This document shows positions 37,631 to 46,625 of a DNA stretch of 64,000 nucleotides, in pieces; positions within the stretch are counted from its first letter, which is position 1, and every line of letters begins with the position of its first letter. The stretch lies in assembly GCF_003149185.1 (NCBI RefSeq), contig NZ_QGDO01000001.1, positions 992,001 through 1,056,000 on the forward strand. Direction: 5' to 3'. A program made the position numbers and the translations under genes. The notes under the pieces are model-generated. The model searched no databases. It saw only the letters and a list, made by a program, of their open reading frames with translations, and was not told the origin of the DNA. Origin of the DNA: Sediminitomix flava (GTDB lineage: Bacteria; Bacteroidota; Bacteroidia; Cytophagales; Flammeovirgaceae).

Positions 37631-38077
37631 TCCTATTCTCCCATTTTTTTAATTGCTCAATTGGAAAAGTCACTACACCTATGATCGGAAATTGAAAATG
37701 CTTCAATTTTGCAGCCTCAAGAGGTTAATTCTAACTTAGAAAACCTTCATCTTTTTGAGCTTAGTTTCTTTTTTGCATTTGCTCACGAATTGTATTTGAT
37801 CTTCAATTTTAACTAAATGGACTTCTATTCACCTATAAAGTTCATTAATCAAAAAAACGTGTAAAACTAAAAAAGCATCAAGCTACAAAAGCCCAATGCT
37901 AATAAATTTCACCCTAGTATAAATCTGTGACGTTATAGTAGGGCTAACATTACGAAGTTTAGAGAGTTGATTATTCCTCATCTTGATCACTCAATTAGTG
38001 CTAGAACGCCAAACTGCAGCTTTGAATCCTATAGGTTTAACTTGGGATATTAATTTTTGAAAATGCCTTTAGTCATT
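37631..38077. other. Intergenic gap of 447 bp between the HTH orphan and the flavodoxin gene
   Basis: I find no complete gene. A short frame at 37816-37863 (MDFYSPIKFINQKNV) weakly resembles the end of the preceding gene (TPINFIQKN), which may mean a small duplication or a decayed transposase tail. At 37912-37943 an 11-bp inverted repeat with one mismatch (37912-37922 with 37933-37943) could form a hairpin, but no T run follows it. Confidence 0.4.
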
Positions 38078-38725
38078 CTACAAGTCTGTTGAGATGCTCA
38101 ACTGAACCAATTGTTCCAATATTTGCTTTTCTAATTCTTGCGTGTCTATCTGTTGTCCCATTCGTCCTCTGTTCACTGCTATATGCCCCATAAACACTCC
38201 TCCTTTTGCTCGAACTGAATCTGCAAAATCGTCAATATACTGTTGCTCAAATTTACTATTGTAAGTATTGAATAATATGACCTTGGTTCCTCTCAAATCA
38301 TTTGATCTAATGAACTCCCAAATAGGTGGTGCGGGACTATACCACCAAATAGGGGATCCTATATAAAGCGTGTCTATTGTATTGAAATCAACAGGATTGT
38401 AATTAATTTCCGCTTTTTGCTTTCGTGCATCTTGATTGGCATTTATCCAACCATTGAGTCCAATCTTATAGTTTTCAGCTTCAATAGGAAGAAGCATTGC
38501 TTTTTTATGCTTTGCAATAGTCTTGGCTGCTACCTCTGTATTCTTGGATCGACTAAAATAAGCGACAACAGTTTTTGAACCGTTTGTATTTTCTTGAAAG
38601 GGGAAAAGCGCATTGTCCTTATATTGCTTATGTTCAGTACTTACAACGAATACTGCAAAACCAACAAGGGATAACAATAATGTTCCAATTAGTCCGAGGA
38701 GAATGTAAATCACTTTCTTTTTCAC
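38078..38725 (-). CDS. Membrane-anchored flavodoxin-like protein
   Basis: The 215-residue protein has an N-terminal membrane anchor (about 5-28) and a flavodoxin fold: VVAYFSRSKNTEVAAKTIA (the FMN phosphate loop), then LYIGSPIWWYSPAPPIWEFI and VILFNTYNSKF. This is the Flavodoxin_4 branch, often a quinone or disulfide reductase with FMN. The anchor places it on the membrane; the topology is not certain. It is the last gene of a run that begins at the hydrolase gene at 40648 and may belong to the same transcript. Confidence 0.8.
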   Translation of the reverse strand: MKKKVIYILLGLIGTLLLSLVGFAVFVVSTEHKQYKDNALFPFQENTNGSKTVVAYFSRSKNTEVAAKTIAKHKKAMLLPIEAENYKIGLNGWINANQDARKQKAEINYNPVDFNTIDTLYIGSPIWWYSPAPPIWEFIRSNDLRGTKVILFNTYNSKFEQQYIDDFADSVRAKGGVFMGHIAVNRGRMGQQIDTQELEKQILEQLVQLSISTDL

Positions 38726-38813
38726 TGTCTAAAACAATACTTTATATTACTCAAATCAAGCCACGTTTGATCATATCTATGTGCATTAACAACACCATAT
38801 TTCTGCTTGTTCA

Positions 38814-39197
38814 TTAATCCAGTACAGGGACAAGTTCCATAGTTCTTTCCATAAAACGTTTTCCTGTCATTTTATGAGCAATTTCAGGATAATGATTCAG
38901 ACGTGTATCATATTTTTCGATATACGCCCTATTGATTTCCTCTCCCAAAGCTTCTAGATCATCAGGAATAATTCCTTTTACTCGAATCTCAATTTGCCCA
39001 CATTTGATATGCCCCTTTGGATCATTTTGAAAGCTGGTATACCAGCTTCGTTCAGCAAAAGCGTACTGCCTACAGAATATTCTATTATAAGCCACCACTA
39101 GCCAAATATCATTGAATCTATGTATTTCCCCTGCCTTAATTTGAGGAGTTTTGGTCTCATGAACCAAATTTAGGATTTCATTCTTTGTCATGTTCAT
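38814..39197 (-). CDS. DUF2255 family protein, cytoplasmic copy
   Basis: The 127-residue protein has the DUF2255 pattern: IWLVVAYNRIFCRQYAFAERSWYTSF, KGHIKCGQIEIRVKGI, IPDDLEALGEEINRAYIEKY and a C-terminal MERTMELVPVL. Function is unknown; related proteins are thought to be small-molecule-binding or oxidoreductase-linked. It has no signal peptide, unlike its neighbour. It begins 16 bp after the neighbouring copy and is clearly co-transcribed. Confidence 0.72.
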   Translation of the reverse strand: MNMTKNEILNLVHETKTPQIKAGEIHRFNDIWLVVAYNRIFCRQYAFAERSWYTSFQNDPKGHIKCGQIEIRVKGIIPDDLEALGEEINRAYIEKYDTRLNHYPEIAHKMTGKRFMERTMELVPVLD

Positions 39198-39213
39198 TCC
39201 CTTTAAGAATTAG

Positions 39214-39690
39214 CTATGGTCTAGTTGCTATTACCTTCAACTCCAGTGTCCGCGCCATCCTTTCTGCTTCGATCATTTGTTTGGCAATTTCGGGATGATC
39301 TCCATCTCCATACTTTTGTATATAAGCTGTATTGATTTTCTCATTGATAGCATCGAGATCATCAGGTATTATACCTTCAATTTGATAGAACTTATCGCCA
39401 CATTGTATCGCTCCCTTTTTATCTTCCAAAAACTTATAATACCAACCCTTTGGATCGCCTAGCCATGACCTTGAAAAAATTCTATCGTCTACAACGACCA
39501 TCCACATGTCAATAAATGGGTGGGTGTCACCCTGTCTGATGGTGGTAATGGGTGTGGCATTAATACAATTTATAAGATCTACATAGTCTTGATCTGCAAT
39601 ACTATGGATCTTGTTTTGCTGTGCATAAGAAAATTCCCCCATCAGTATTGACAGAGGAAAAATCATAATCAGTATTTTAAAGGCTTTCAT
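39214..39690 (-). CDS. DUF2255 family protein, exported copy
   Basis: The 158-residue protein (ATG at 39688-39690) has a signal peptide (MKAFKILIMIFPLSILMG, ending SYAQ). Its mature part is a DUF2255 domain: MWMVVVDDRIFSRSWLGDPKGWYYKF, GAIQCGDKFYQIEGIIPDDLDAINEKINTAYIQKY (given in pieces), and a C-terminal RTLELKVIATRP. It is a paralogue of the next gene, one form exported and one not. It overlaps the upstream hydrolase gene by 14 bp. Function is unknown. Confidence 0.72.
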   Translation of the reverse strand: MKAFKILIMIFPLSILMGEFSYAQQNKIHSIADQDYVDLINCINATPITTIRQGDTHPFIDMWMVVVDDRIFSRSWLGDPKGWYYKFLEDKKGAIQCGDKFYQIEGIIPDDLDAINEKINTAYIQKYGDGDHPEIAKQMIEAERMARTLELKVIATRP

Positions 39691-40648
39691 TAAATAATTG
39701 ATGAATTTTATCAATAGCTATGCTTACTGCTTCCTCAACATGATATAAATCGATATGCGATGCACCCTCTACGATGAATAACTCACCTCTTCCTTCATTG
39801 GTGTAGCTAATCGCTTCGTCACTAAGTGGACCAGTCAGTGCGATTTCACCCCTGATAGCAAGTAATGGACGATCATTCAGGTATTTTAGCATCGGATTCA
39901 CATTCATCATATATCGAATGTCTATGGATTGTGCGTCTCTGTAATCACCATTGGTCACTTTATACCATCCACGATTACCACCTTCTCTGTAATAGTGACT
40001 GGCTTGCTTCCAAAATTGATTTCTTGTTTCCCATTGGCTTTGATCTTCTGCAAAATCCGTTTCACCATACCAAGCATCTACATATTGCTCCTCATTAGTA
40101 AGGTAATAATGCTTACGTGCTTTAATGGACGTCTCCAGCATTTCATCAAAGGGTAATGCGCCTGCAGTAGTTACCCAGCCCGCAAAATCAAAAATTCCTG
40201 ATACCGTGGCGACTTTTTTGATTCGTGGATCAAAAGCGGCAGCATAAGCTACATAGCCTGCCCCAGAACAAATCCCTAATCCTACAATGTTATCTTCATC
40301 CACACTCTGAAGACAGCTTAAAAAAGTCACTGCATTTTTAATATCATAAACCTTCATGAAAGGGTCTTCACGGTATCTAGGCGTTCCTTCACTTTCTCCA
40401 AAAGTTCTGTGGTCAAATGATAGCGCGATATACCCTAGGCTAGCGAGCCTTTCAGCATATAAACCTGTCGATTGCTCTTTTACTGCTCCTGCTGGTGTTG
40501 CAGTCACGATAGTCGTATACTTTTTCGTTGCATCAAAATTTGCTGGAGTGAATAAATTACCTTGTAACTTATAGCCTTCACTCATAAACCAAACTGGATT
40601 TTTTCCAGCCTTTAATGCTGTGGAGTATTTGATTCCAAAATTCTTCAT
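39677..40648 (-). CDS. Alpha/beta hydrolase (dienelactone hydrolase / S15-like)
   Basis: The 323-residue protein has an oxyanion region (VTATPAGAVKEQS), a FDHRTFGESEG motif, the nucleophile elbow GLGICSGAGY (Ser within G-x-S-x-G), and a late His in VEGASHIDLYH. This matches the YcjY/DUF1100-type hydrolases. It has no signal peptide. It heads an operon with two DUF2255 genes and possibly the flavodoxin gene, and lies just downstream of an AraC-type regulator. The substrate is unknown. Confidence 0.78.
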   Translation of the reverse strand: MKNFGIKYSTALKAGKNPVWFMSEGYKLQGNLFTPANFDATKKYTTIVTATPAGAVKEQSTGLYAERLASLGYIALSFDHRTFGESEGTPRYREDPFMKVYDIKNAVTFLSCLQSVDEDNIVGLGICSGAGYVAYAAAFDPRIKKVATVSGIFDFAGWVTTAGALPFDEMLETSIKARKHYYLTNEEQYVDAWYGETDFAEDQSQWETRNQFWKQASHYYREGGNRGWYKVTNGDYRDAQSIDIRYMMNVNPMLKYLNDRPLLAIRGEIALTGPLSDEAISYTNEGRGELFIVEGASHIDLYHVEEAVSIAIDKIHQLFNESL

Positions 40649-40674
40649 TGCTACTTTTTTAAAATTTGTTTCTG

Positions 40675-40682
40675 CAAAACTA
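40675..40682 (-). promoter_or_regulatory. -7 box before the hydrolase-DUF2255 operon
   Basis: On the minus strand TAGTTTTG fits TAnnTTTG exactly, 27 bp before the hydrolase start. The -33 element is poor, as expected if an AraC-type activator is needed. Confidence 0.4.
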
Positions 40683-40743
40683 TAGTGTAGCTGAATCTTG
40701 AAAAGATACTTTTTCGGAGATTATGGGTAAAAATTAGAGATTA

Positions 40744-41613
40744 CTAAGATTTTCGGTATTGGCTTGGGCTTAAGTCCGTTTCAGCTTTAAATACCTTTGC
40801 AAAATAGTTAGGGTATTCAAACCCAAGACTGTAAGCAATATCTGATACCGATTGATTACTATTTTTAAGCAATTGTTTAGCCGTCGCTATAATATGTTCT
40901 TGTATATGTTTTTTAGCCGTTTTAGAGGTATAGGTCTTTAATAAATCACTCAAATAGTCGGGGGTTATACTCAGTTGATCAGCGAAATCATTCACCTGTG
41001 GCAGCTGTACTACTTCTTGATTATTGATATAATAGGTTTTCAATAAGTGATGAAATTTTTCTACGATAGCATTATACTGTAGTTTCCTTTGATTGAACTG
41101 TCTTTCATAAAATCGATCAATATAATTAAACAGTAGATTGGAATAGCTAATGATAATCTCTGTATCTGCTGGTGAATTTTTATACTCAGCATGCATCTGC
41201 TCAAAAAGGGTTGTTATCCTAAGTTGTTCAACTTCCTTTAAAAACAAAGCCTCATGGTTTCCATAATAAAGGAATGAGTATTTCAAATGCGGATTTTCCT
41301 CAATTACTGAAGGTAATATTTGAAGGTAATAGCCGGTATAATCCTCTTCGGTATCCCATTCCAATACCTGATTTGGACTTGTGAAATACATAAATCCTTG
41401 GTTTTCCTCCTCTGGCTGAGCGCCAAATTGACTTGGATTACTAAAGTTGTGCTTTAAGGAAATTCTATAAAAGTCTAAATATACAGGCGGGGAAGTCAAA
41501 CGCAGCTGCTCCGAATCTTGATATCTTCCTACATCAATTACAGTGTTTTTATTGGGTATTAAACCTGCATATTCATTATAATTTTGTATGGTTTTGAATT
41601 GATTCTTCTTCAT
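40744..41613 (-). CDS. AraC-family transcriptional regulator
   Basis: The 289-residue protein has a C-terminal AraC/XylS DNA-binding domain (about 190-289): FADQLSITPDYLSDLLK for the first HTH and SVSDIAYSLGFEYPNYFAKVFKAETDLSPSQYRK for the second, in pieces. The N-terminal part (about 30-160) is a cupin-type sensor region of the kind seen in Bacteroidota. It lies 95 bp upstream of the hydrolase operon on the same strand and is its likely activator. The signal molecule is unknown. Confidence 0.9.
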   Translation of the reverse strand: MKKNQFKTIQNYNEYAGLIPNKNTVIDVGRYQDSEQLRLTSPPVYLDFYRISLKHNFSNPSQFGAQPEEENQGFMYFTSPNQVLEWDTEEDYTGYYLQILPSVIEENPHLKYSFLYYGNHEALFLKEVEQLRITTLFEQMHAEYKNSPADTEIIISYSNLLFNYIDRFYERQFNQRKLQYNAIVEKFHHLLKTYYINNQEVVQLPQVNDFADQLSITPDYLSDLLKTYTSKTAKKHIQEHIIATAKQLLKNSNQSVSDIAYSLGFEYPNYFAKVFKAETDLSPSQYRKS

Positions 41614-41757
41614 GATATATATTAGACTTTTGACTAGTCTCTAAGACATTTAATGTTGTCAAAAATAGGCTTATCGACCTAGGTTTAGTATCCCAATTCC
41701 CCAAAGGTATCAATAACTAATAGCCAATCTTTCTAACCTCACCTATGTATGATATAT

Positions 41758-41796
41758 AAAAAGAGCTTAAACCATAATATGGTTTAAGCTCTTTTA
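41758..41796 (-). terminator. Intrinsic terminator of ftsH
   Basis: A 16-bp perfect stem (41760-41775 with 41779-41794) with a three-base loop lies 24 bp after the ftsH stop. A short A-rich tract on the left gives Ts on the minus strand. Confidence 0.85.
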
Positions 41797-41817
41797 AAAT
41801 TTTATTTCAGCTTGTGA

Positions 41818-43857
41818 TTATTCCGAATCAGTTTCTTTAGATTCTTCTTTTTTCACATCCTCTTTTACTTCTTCTACTGTCTCAGCACTTTGAGTAGCTT
41901 CTTTTTGCTCTTTAGCTTCAGTAAACTTTTGGTAAGTTGTCTTTTGCTCAAAAGGGCGTTGTCCGATTAACTTCTCAAGGTCTGATTGATAAAGAATTTC
42001 TTTATCCAATAGTTGCTGTGCCAAAATTTCAAGCTCTTGTCTCTTGCTGTTCAAAAGATCAATCGTTCTAGCGTAAGCGTCTTGAATGAACTTCTTCACC
42101 TCTTCGTCAATCTTTTCAGCTGTTGCTTCAGAATAAGGACGAGAACCGAATTCGCTACGGTTAGGATCATAGAATGAGACATGACCAATCTCTTTGTTCA
42201 TACCATAGATAGAGATCATGCTGTAAGCCATTTTAGTCGTTCTTTCCAAGTCACTTAAAGCTCCTGTAGAAATCTTCCCGAAGACAATTTCTTCAGCTGC
42301 ACGACCACCAAGTGTCATACAAATTTCGTCTAGCATTTGCTCTGTAGTGTGCAAGAACTGTTCTTTTGGCAAGTATTGGGCATATCCTAATGCTGCAACA
42401 CCTCTTGGTACAATACTTACTTTTACCAATGGATCGGCATGCTCCAAGAACCAACCTGCTACAGCGTGACCAGCCTCATGGTAAGCCACAATTTTCTTTT
42501 CATCTGGAGAAATGATTTTATTTTTCTTCTCAAGACCACCGATCACACGATCGATCGCAGCTTGGAAGTCTTCCATTTCAACCGCATTTTTCTCTTTACG
42601 AGCTGCAATAAGAGCTGCTTCGTTACAAACGTTGGCAATCTCAGCACCCGCAAAACCTGGTGTTTGAGCCGCAAGCTCTTTTGGTTTTACGCCTTCAGCC
42701 AACTTGATTGGCATAAGGTGTACCTTAAAGATTTGCTCTCTACCAATAATATCTGGTTTATCTACACTGATTTGTCTGTCAAAACGCCCTGGACGAAGAA
42801 GTGCATTATCCAATACATCAGGACGGTTAGTCGCTGCAAGAATAATTACACCCGAGTCAGTCGCAAAACCATCCATTTCTACCAATAGAGAGTTCAATGT
42901 ATTTTCTCTCTCATCGTTAGAACCTGGCATTTGCCCTTTTCCTCTTGAACGACCAATCGCATCGATCTCATCAATAAAGATAATTGCTCTACCTTTTTCT
43001 TTTGCTTGCTTGAATAAGTCTCTCACACGAGCAGCACCTACCCCTACAAACATTTCAACAAAGTCAGAACCTGAAAGACTGAAGAAAGGCACTCCAGCTT
43101 CTCCTGCTACTGCTTTTGCCAAAAGAGTTTTACCTGTACCCGGAGGGCCTACTAGTAGAACTCCTTTAGGGATTTTACCACCAAGATTAGTGTACTTCGA
43201 TGGGTTTTTAAGGAATTGAACAATTTCTTCAACTTCCTCTTTAGCCTCATCAAGACCTGCTACATCATTGAAGGTTATCTTAACTTTATTTTCAGCATCA
43301 AACAGTGCCGCTTTTGATTTCCCAATGTTAAAAATCTGACCGCCAGTACCACCGCCAGCCATACGACGCATCAAGAACCAGAAACCGAAAAGGAATGCAA
43401 TAATAATTGACCAACTCAAGAATTGGCTTCCTAATTCTCCACGATTGTTATCTGCCTTTACAATTACTTGTTTGTCTGCAGGAACATCCGCTTGAATCTG
43501 ATCTAGTTTTTCTAAGAACTGATTTGCATCTACAATTTGAAACGTAAAATGAGGACCATAAACGCCTGAGAAAGGACGATCATCTAACTGATCCTTATAC
43601 ATTGGCTTTTTGAATGCCTCTGTATCAAGAGTAACTTCTACAAAGTCTTTGTTTACAATGGTAATTTCTCTAACGTCTCCCTCTTTTACCATCTTTTCGA
43701 ACTCAAATAGGCTAATATCAGAGGCGGAGCCTTGGCTATTCATCCAAGTAATACCAAGTACACCGACAATGAGTGCCAATAACAACCAAACTTGAAAGTT
43801 GCCCTTTGGTGCGCTATTGGGGTTCACCCTATTGTTCTTTTTCGGATTTCCTGTCAT
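41818..43857 (-). CDS. ftsH: ATP-dependent zinc metalloprotease FtsH
   Basis: The 679-residue protein has two TM helices (about 21-39 and 148-163) around a short periplasmic domain. The AAA+ module carries Walker A GPPGTGKT (237-244), Walker B IIFIDEID and the second-region-of-homology RPGRFDRQ. The M41 protease domain has the zinc site HEAGH (460-464). The acidic, Lys/Glu-rich C-terminal tail (about 640-679) is common in Bacteroidota. It degrades membrane and unfolded proteins and LPS enzymes. It lies downstream of rsfS, 50 bp away, on the same strand. Confidence 0.97.
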   Translation of the reverse strand: MTGNPKKNNRVNPNSAPKGNFQVWLLLALIVGVLGITWMNSQGSASDISLFEFEKMVKEGDVREITIVNKDFVEVTLDTEAFKKPMYKDQLDDRPFSGVYGPHFTFQIVDANQFLEKLDQIQADVPADKQVIVKADNNRGELGSQFLSWSIIIAFLFGFWFLMRRMAGGGTGGQIFNIGKSKAALFDAENKVKITFNDVAGLDEAKEEVEEIVQFLKNPSKYTNLGGKIPKGVLLVGPPGTGKTLLAKAVAGEAGVPFFSLSGSDFVEMFVGVGAARVRDLFKQAKEKGRAIIFIDEIDAIGRSRGKGQMPGSNDERENTLNSLLVEMDGFATDSGVIILAATNRPDVLDNALLRPGRFDRQISVDKPDIIGREQIFKVHLMPIKLAEGVKPKELAAQTPGFAGAEIANVCNEAALIAARKEKNAVEMEDFQAAIDRVIGGLEKKNKIISPDEKKIVAYHEAGHAVAGWFLEHADPLVKVSIVPRGVAALGYAQYLPKEQFLHTTEQMLDEICMTLGGRAAEEIVFGKISTGALSDLERTTKMAYSMISIYGMNKEIGHVSFYDPNRSEFGSRPYSEATAEKIDEEVKKFIQDAYARTIDLLNSKRQELEILAQQLLDKEILYQSDLEKLIGQRPFEQKTTYQKFTEAKEQKEATQSAETVEEVKEDVKKEESKETDSE

Positions 43858-43906
43858 GTGTATCTATCTAAAGTGTATCTCAAGAAATTTCAATTAAAAA
43901 GAAAGC

Positions 43907-44284
43907 CTAATCTAGGTTTTCAAAACGAGTGACTTTGGCGTCACCCCATAAATCTTCCAAACCAAAATATTCTCGACGGCTTTTTTCAAAAATATGAACT
44001 ACAACGTTAATATAATCTAATATAATCCATTGTTTTTGCGTATAGCCTTCTCTATGATGCGGAAGCTCGTTTTTTGCAATTTTTATGATTTCCTCAACAC
44101 TATTCTGAATTGCATCCACTTGCGTATCGGTATTACCCGTAGCAATCACAAAAAAGTCTGCGACTGCATTTCCTGTCTTTCTCAAGTCAAGTAAAACAAT
44201 ATCCTTGGCCTTTTTCTCCTGCATCCCTTTCACCGCAAGTTCGGCAAGCTCTTTCGAGTCTAATTCAGTATTTTTTCTTTCCAT
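43907..44284 (-). CDS. rsfS: Ribosomal silencing factor RsfS
   Basis: The 125-residue protein has RsfS motifs: VLLDLRKTGNAVADFFVIATGNTDTQVDAI, the HHREGYTQKQWIILDY strand, and VVVHIFEKSRREYFGLEDLWGDA at the C-terminus (given in pieces). It binds ribosomal protein L14 and blocks subunit joining in starvation. It is divergent from birA, a pairing common in Bacteroidota, and probably shares a transcript with ftsH. Confidence 0.94.
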   Translation of the reverse strand: MERKNTELDSKELAELAVKGMQEKKAKDIVLLDLRKTGNAVADFFVIATGNTDTQVDAIQNSVEEIIKIAKNELPHHREGYTQKQWIILDYINVVVHIFEKSRREYFGLEDLWGDAKVTRFENLD

Positions 44285-44317
44285 TCTATTTTTTTAGAAA
44301 TCTTTCTAGCTATTGTG

Positions 44318-44325
44318 TAATTTTG
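44318..44325 (+). promoter_or_regulatory. -7 box of birA
   Basis: TAATTTTG fits TAnnTTTG exactly. It gives a leader of about 40 nt before the TTG start at 44372. The -33 element is weak. Confidence 0.4.
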
Positions 44326-44359
44326 TCTGATAGATAGTCAGTTGTTTTACCTATTCATA

Positions 44360-44391
44360 CAAAACTAAGAATTGTATAAAAACTTTACCAA
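44360..44391 (-). promoter_or_regulatory. Promoter of rsfS-ftsH
   Basis: On the minus strand TTG (44389-44391), 21 bp, then TAGTTTTG (44360-44367), 76 bp before the rsfS start. It overlaps the start of birA on the other strand, so the two divergent promoters interleave. Confidence 0.45.
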
Positions 44392-45148
44392 CACTTATTT
44401 CATTGGCAAAAAAGTAACTTATCTGCCAACTTGTCATTCAACCAATGACATCGCTTCCGAGATCATCCAAAAAGGAGAAGCTATCGATGGTCAATGTGTT
44501 ATTACCTCATACCAAACGAAAGGTCGTGGTCAACGTGGAAATTATTGGGAGTCGGAAGAAGATAAAAATATTATGCTCTCACTGATTCTCCGTCCGTCAT
44601 TCTTAACTGCCTACGAACAATTTCAACTTAATATAGCAATCTCTTTGGGCATTTTTGATGTTTTATACAACTATACTGGCGATGGCTTAACTTTAAAATG
44701 GCCAAACGATATCTATTTCAAGAAACAAAAGCTTTGTGGTATCTTAATTGAAAACTGTATTAAAGGTTCAAAGATTGACACCACAACTATTGGTATGGGA
44801 ATAAATATCAACCAGTGTAATTTTAACCATCCAGAAGCCATTTCTGTTTCTCAAATTACAGGGAAACTGTTCAATTTGGAAGAAGTAATTGCAGATTTAC
44901 TGAAAGGGATTGAAAAAAGATACTTTCAGTTACTCAACGGTAAAAAAGACCTACTCAAACAAGACTATTTGAGTAAACTACTGAATTACCAAGTGTTTGC
45001 ACAATACCTTGATATGAGAAAAGACCCACCAGAACCTTTTGAAGGAAATATTTTGGGGGTAAATGACAAAGGACAGTTAGCCGTACAAAGAACCAATGAA
45101 ATCGATTATTTCAACTTCAAAGAAGTGAAATTTGTTATTAACCGCTAA
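44372..45148 (+). CDS. birA: Biotin--[acetyl-CoA-carboxylase] ligase
   Basis: The 258-residue protein has the catalytic motif KGRGQRGNYWES (about 50-61), the HSTND substrate motif (22-26), LKWPNDI and KLCGILIEN. The N-terminal DNA-binding domain of E. coli BirA is absent, so this is a ligase only. Translation must start at a TTG, because no ATG precedes the conserved FIGKKVTYLPTCHSTND segment, which fits the family start. It attaches biotin to carboxylase carrier proteins. Confidence 0.93.
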   Translation: MYKNFTNTYFIGKKVTYLPTCHSTNDIASEIIQKGEAIDGQCVITSYQTKGRGQRGNYWESEEDKNIMLSLILRPSFLTAYEQFQLNIAISLGIFDVLYNYTGDGLTLKWPNDIYFKKQKLCGILIENCIKGSKIDTTTIGMGININQCNFNHPEAISVSQITGKLFNLEEVIADLLKGIEKRYFQLLNGKKDLLKQDYLSKLLNYQVFAQYLDMRKDPPEPFEGNILGVNDKGQLAVQRTNEIDYFNFKEVKFVINR

Positions 45149-45159
45149 ACTTTAATGAA

Positions 45160-45195
45160 AAAGTCATCCCAATTTACTTGAGATGACTTTATTTT
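45160..45195. terminator. Terminator between birA and thrC
   Basis: A 9-bp stem (AAAGTCATC with GATGACTTT, about 45160-45168 and 45182-45190) is followed by a T run on the plus strand. A matching A run on the left lets it serve both genes. Confidence 0.78.
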
Positions 45196-45213
45196 TTCAT
45201 ACCGTCTTAGAGA

Positions 45214-46527
45214 CTATTTTTGGCTCATTGCCATTTCTAGAAGATACTCTTTTAATTCAGAGAATTCTGTTCCCATAGAAATTGCTTGCTTTTCACGCTC
45301 AATCAATTCTTTCAAACGTTGAGGCATTTCAATTTCTTTGCTCAAGTTATCTTCAACTATATCTTTGAATTTCACAGGGTGTGCTGTTCCTAACACAATT
45401 CCTGTTACATCTTCTTTTGTTTCTTTCAAGTAATCTTCCAATCCGTAGTACCCAACGGCTGTATGTGGACACATTACATATGCTGATTCTTGGTAAACCT
45501 CTTTCATTTTTTCTAAGGTTTGCTCATCGTTATAAGCATAACCTTTGATTCTTGAAGATACTTTTTCGTAAGAGTCTTCATGAAGTGCCATCAAACGAGG
45601 GAAGTTACTAGGGTTACCCACATCCATTGCATTAGAAAGTGTCTTCACGGAAGGACGAGGAGTAAACTCCTTTGTTTTTAAGTAAGTCGGAACAATGTCA
45701 TTCGCATTTGTAGATGCGATAAACTGATGTATAGGTAATCCCATTCTTTCAGCAATCAATCCACCACAAAGGTTTCCGAAGTTTCCACTTGGTGTACAGA
45801 ATACGACAGGCTTACCCAATGCTTTTGTTTGTGCATAAGCATAGAAATAGTAGAATGATTGAGGAATCAATCTACAAATATTAATAGAGTTGGCTGAAGT
45901 CAAGTGTAAATGAGCATTCAACTCTTTATCCAAGAATGCCTCTTTTACCATTCGCTGACAGTCATCAAAGGTACCATCAATCTCAAGAGCTTTAATATTC
46001 TGACCGTTTGTTGTCAATTGCTGCTCTTGAATGAAACTTACTTTTCCTTTAGGATAAAGGATTGTCACATCAATGCCATCCATCCCTAAGAAACCTTGAG
46101 CTACGGCACTACCTGTATCTCCAGAAGTTGCCACTAGAATATGTACTCGCTCACCTTCTTCCAAATAATGTTGCATGATGCGCCCCATGAAACGCCCACC
46201 AAAATCTTTAAAAGCAAGTGTTGGCCCATGGAAAAGCTCTAAGACATGTTTGTTGTCTTTTACTTTTACGACTGGTGCATCAAAATTTACAGCATCATCA
46301 ATAATGGTTTTTAACTTATCCTCTGCTATATCATTTTGAAGCAATGTTTTTGCAACCTCGAAAGCAATTTCTTTGAAGCTTAAGTTTTCAATATTTTCAA
46401 AGAAAGAACTTGGCAGACTTGGAATTTCTGTAGGCATATACAAACCATTGTCTGCTGGAAGACCACGGAAAAGTGCTTCTTTTAAACCTACTTCTGGAAC
46501 CTGTTTATTGGTACTGTATAATTTCAT
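45214..46527 (-). CDS. thrC: Threonine synthase
   Basis: The 437-residue PLP enzyme has the lysine motif GPTLAFKDFGGRF (Lys107), the phosphate-binding VATSGDTGSAVAQG, and the class-I features of long bacterial threonine synthases. It turns phosphohomoserine into threonine. No thrA or thrB lies next to it. Confidence 0.95.
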   Translation of the reverse strand: MKLYSTNKQVPEVGLKEALFRGLPADNGLYMPTEIPSLPSSFFENIENLSFKEIAFEVAKTLLQNDIAEDKLKTIIDDAVNFDAPVVKVKDNKHVLELFHGPTLAFKDFGGRFMGRIMQHYLEEGERVHILVATSGDTGSAVAQGFLGMDGIDVTILYPKGKVSFIQEQQLTTNGQNIKALEIDGTFDDCQRMVKEAFLDKELNAHLHLTSANSINICRLIPQSFYYFYAYAQTKALGKPVVFCTPSGNFGNLCGGLIAERMGLPIHQFIASTNANDIVPTYLKTKEFTPRPSVKTLSNAMDVGNPSNFPRLMALHEDSYEKVSSRIKGYAYNDEQTLEKMKEVYQESAYVMCPHTAVGYYGLEDYLKETKEDVTGIVLGTAHPVKFKDIVEDNLSKEIEMPQRLKELIEREKQAISMGTEFSELKEYLLEMAMSQK

Positions 46528-46625
46528 AAAAAAGTCGTTAAGTTGAGCGCAACGTTAATTATCGATTTATCTAAATTACAATGAACACTAAAGCAGAGCT
46601 TTAGCAAAAGTGAAGATATGTTTCT

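Noticed and set aside
41614-41757. A possible operator of the AraC regulator upstream of its own gene
   Set aside because: I could not find a convincing direct repeat, so no site is called.
42439-43219. Long plus-strand frames opposite ftsH
   Set aside because: They are shadows of the strongly conserved ftsH coding sequence and match no family.
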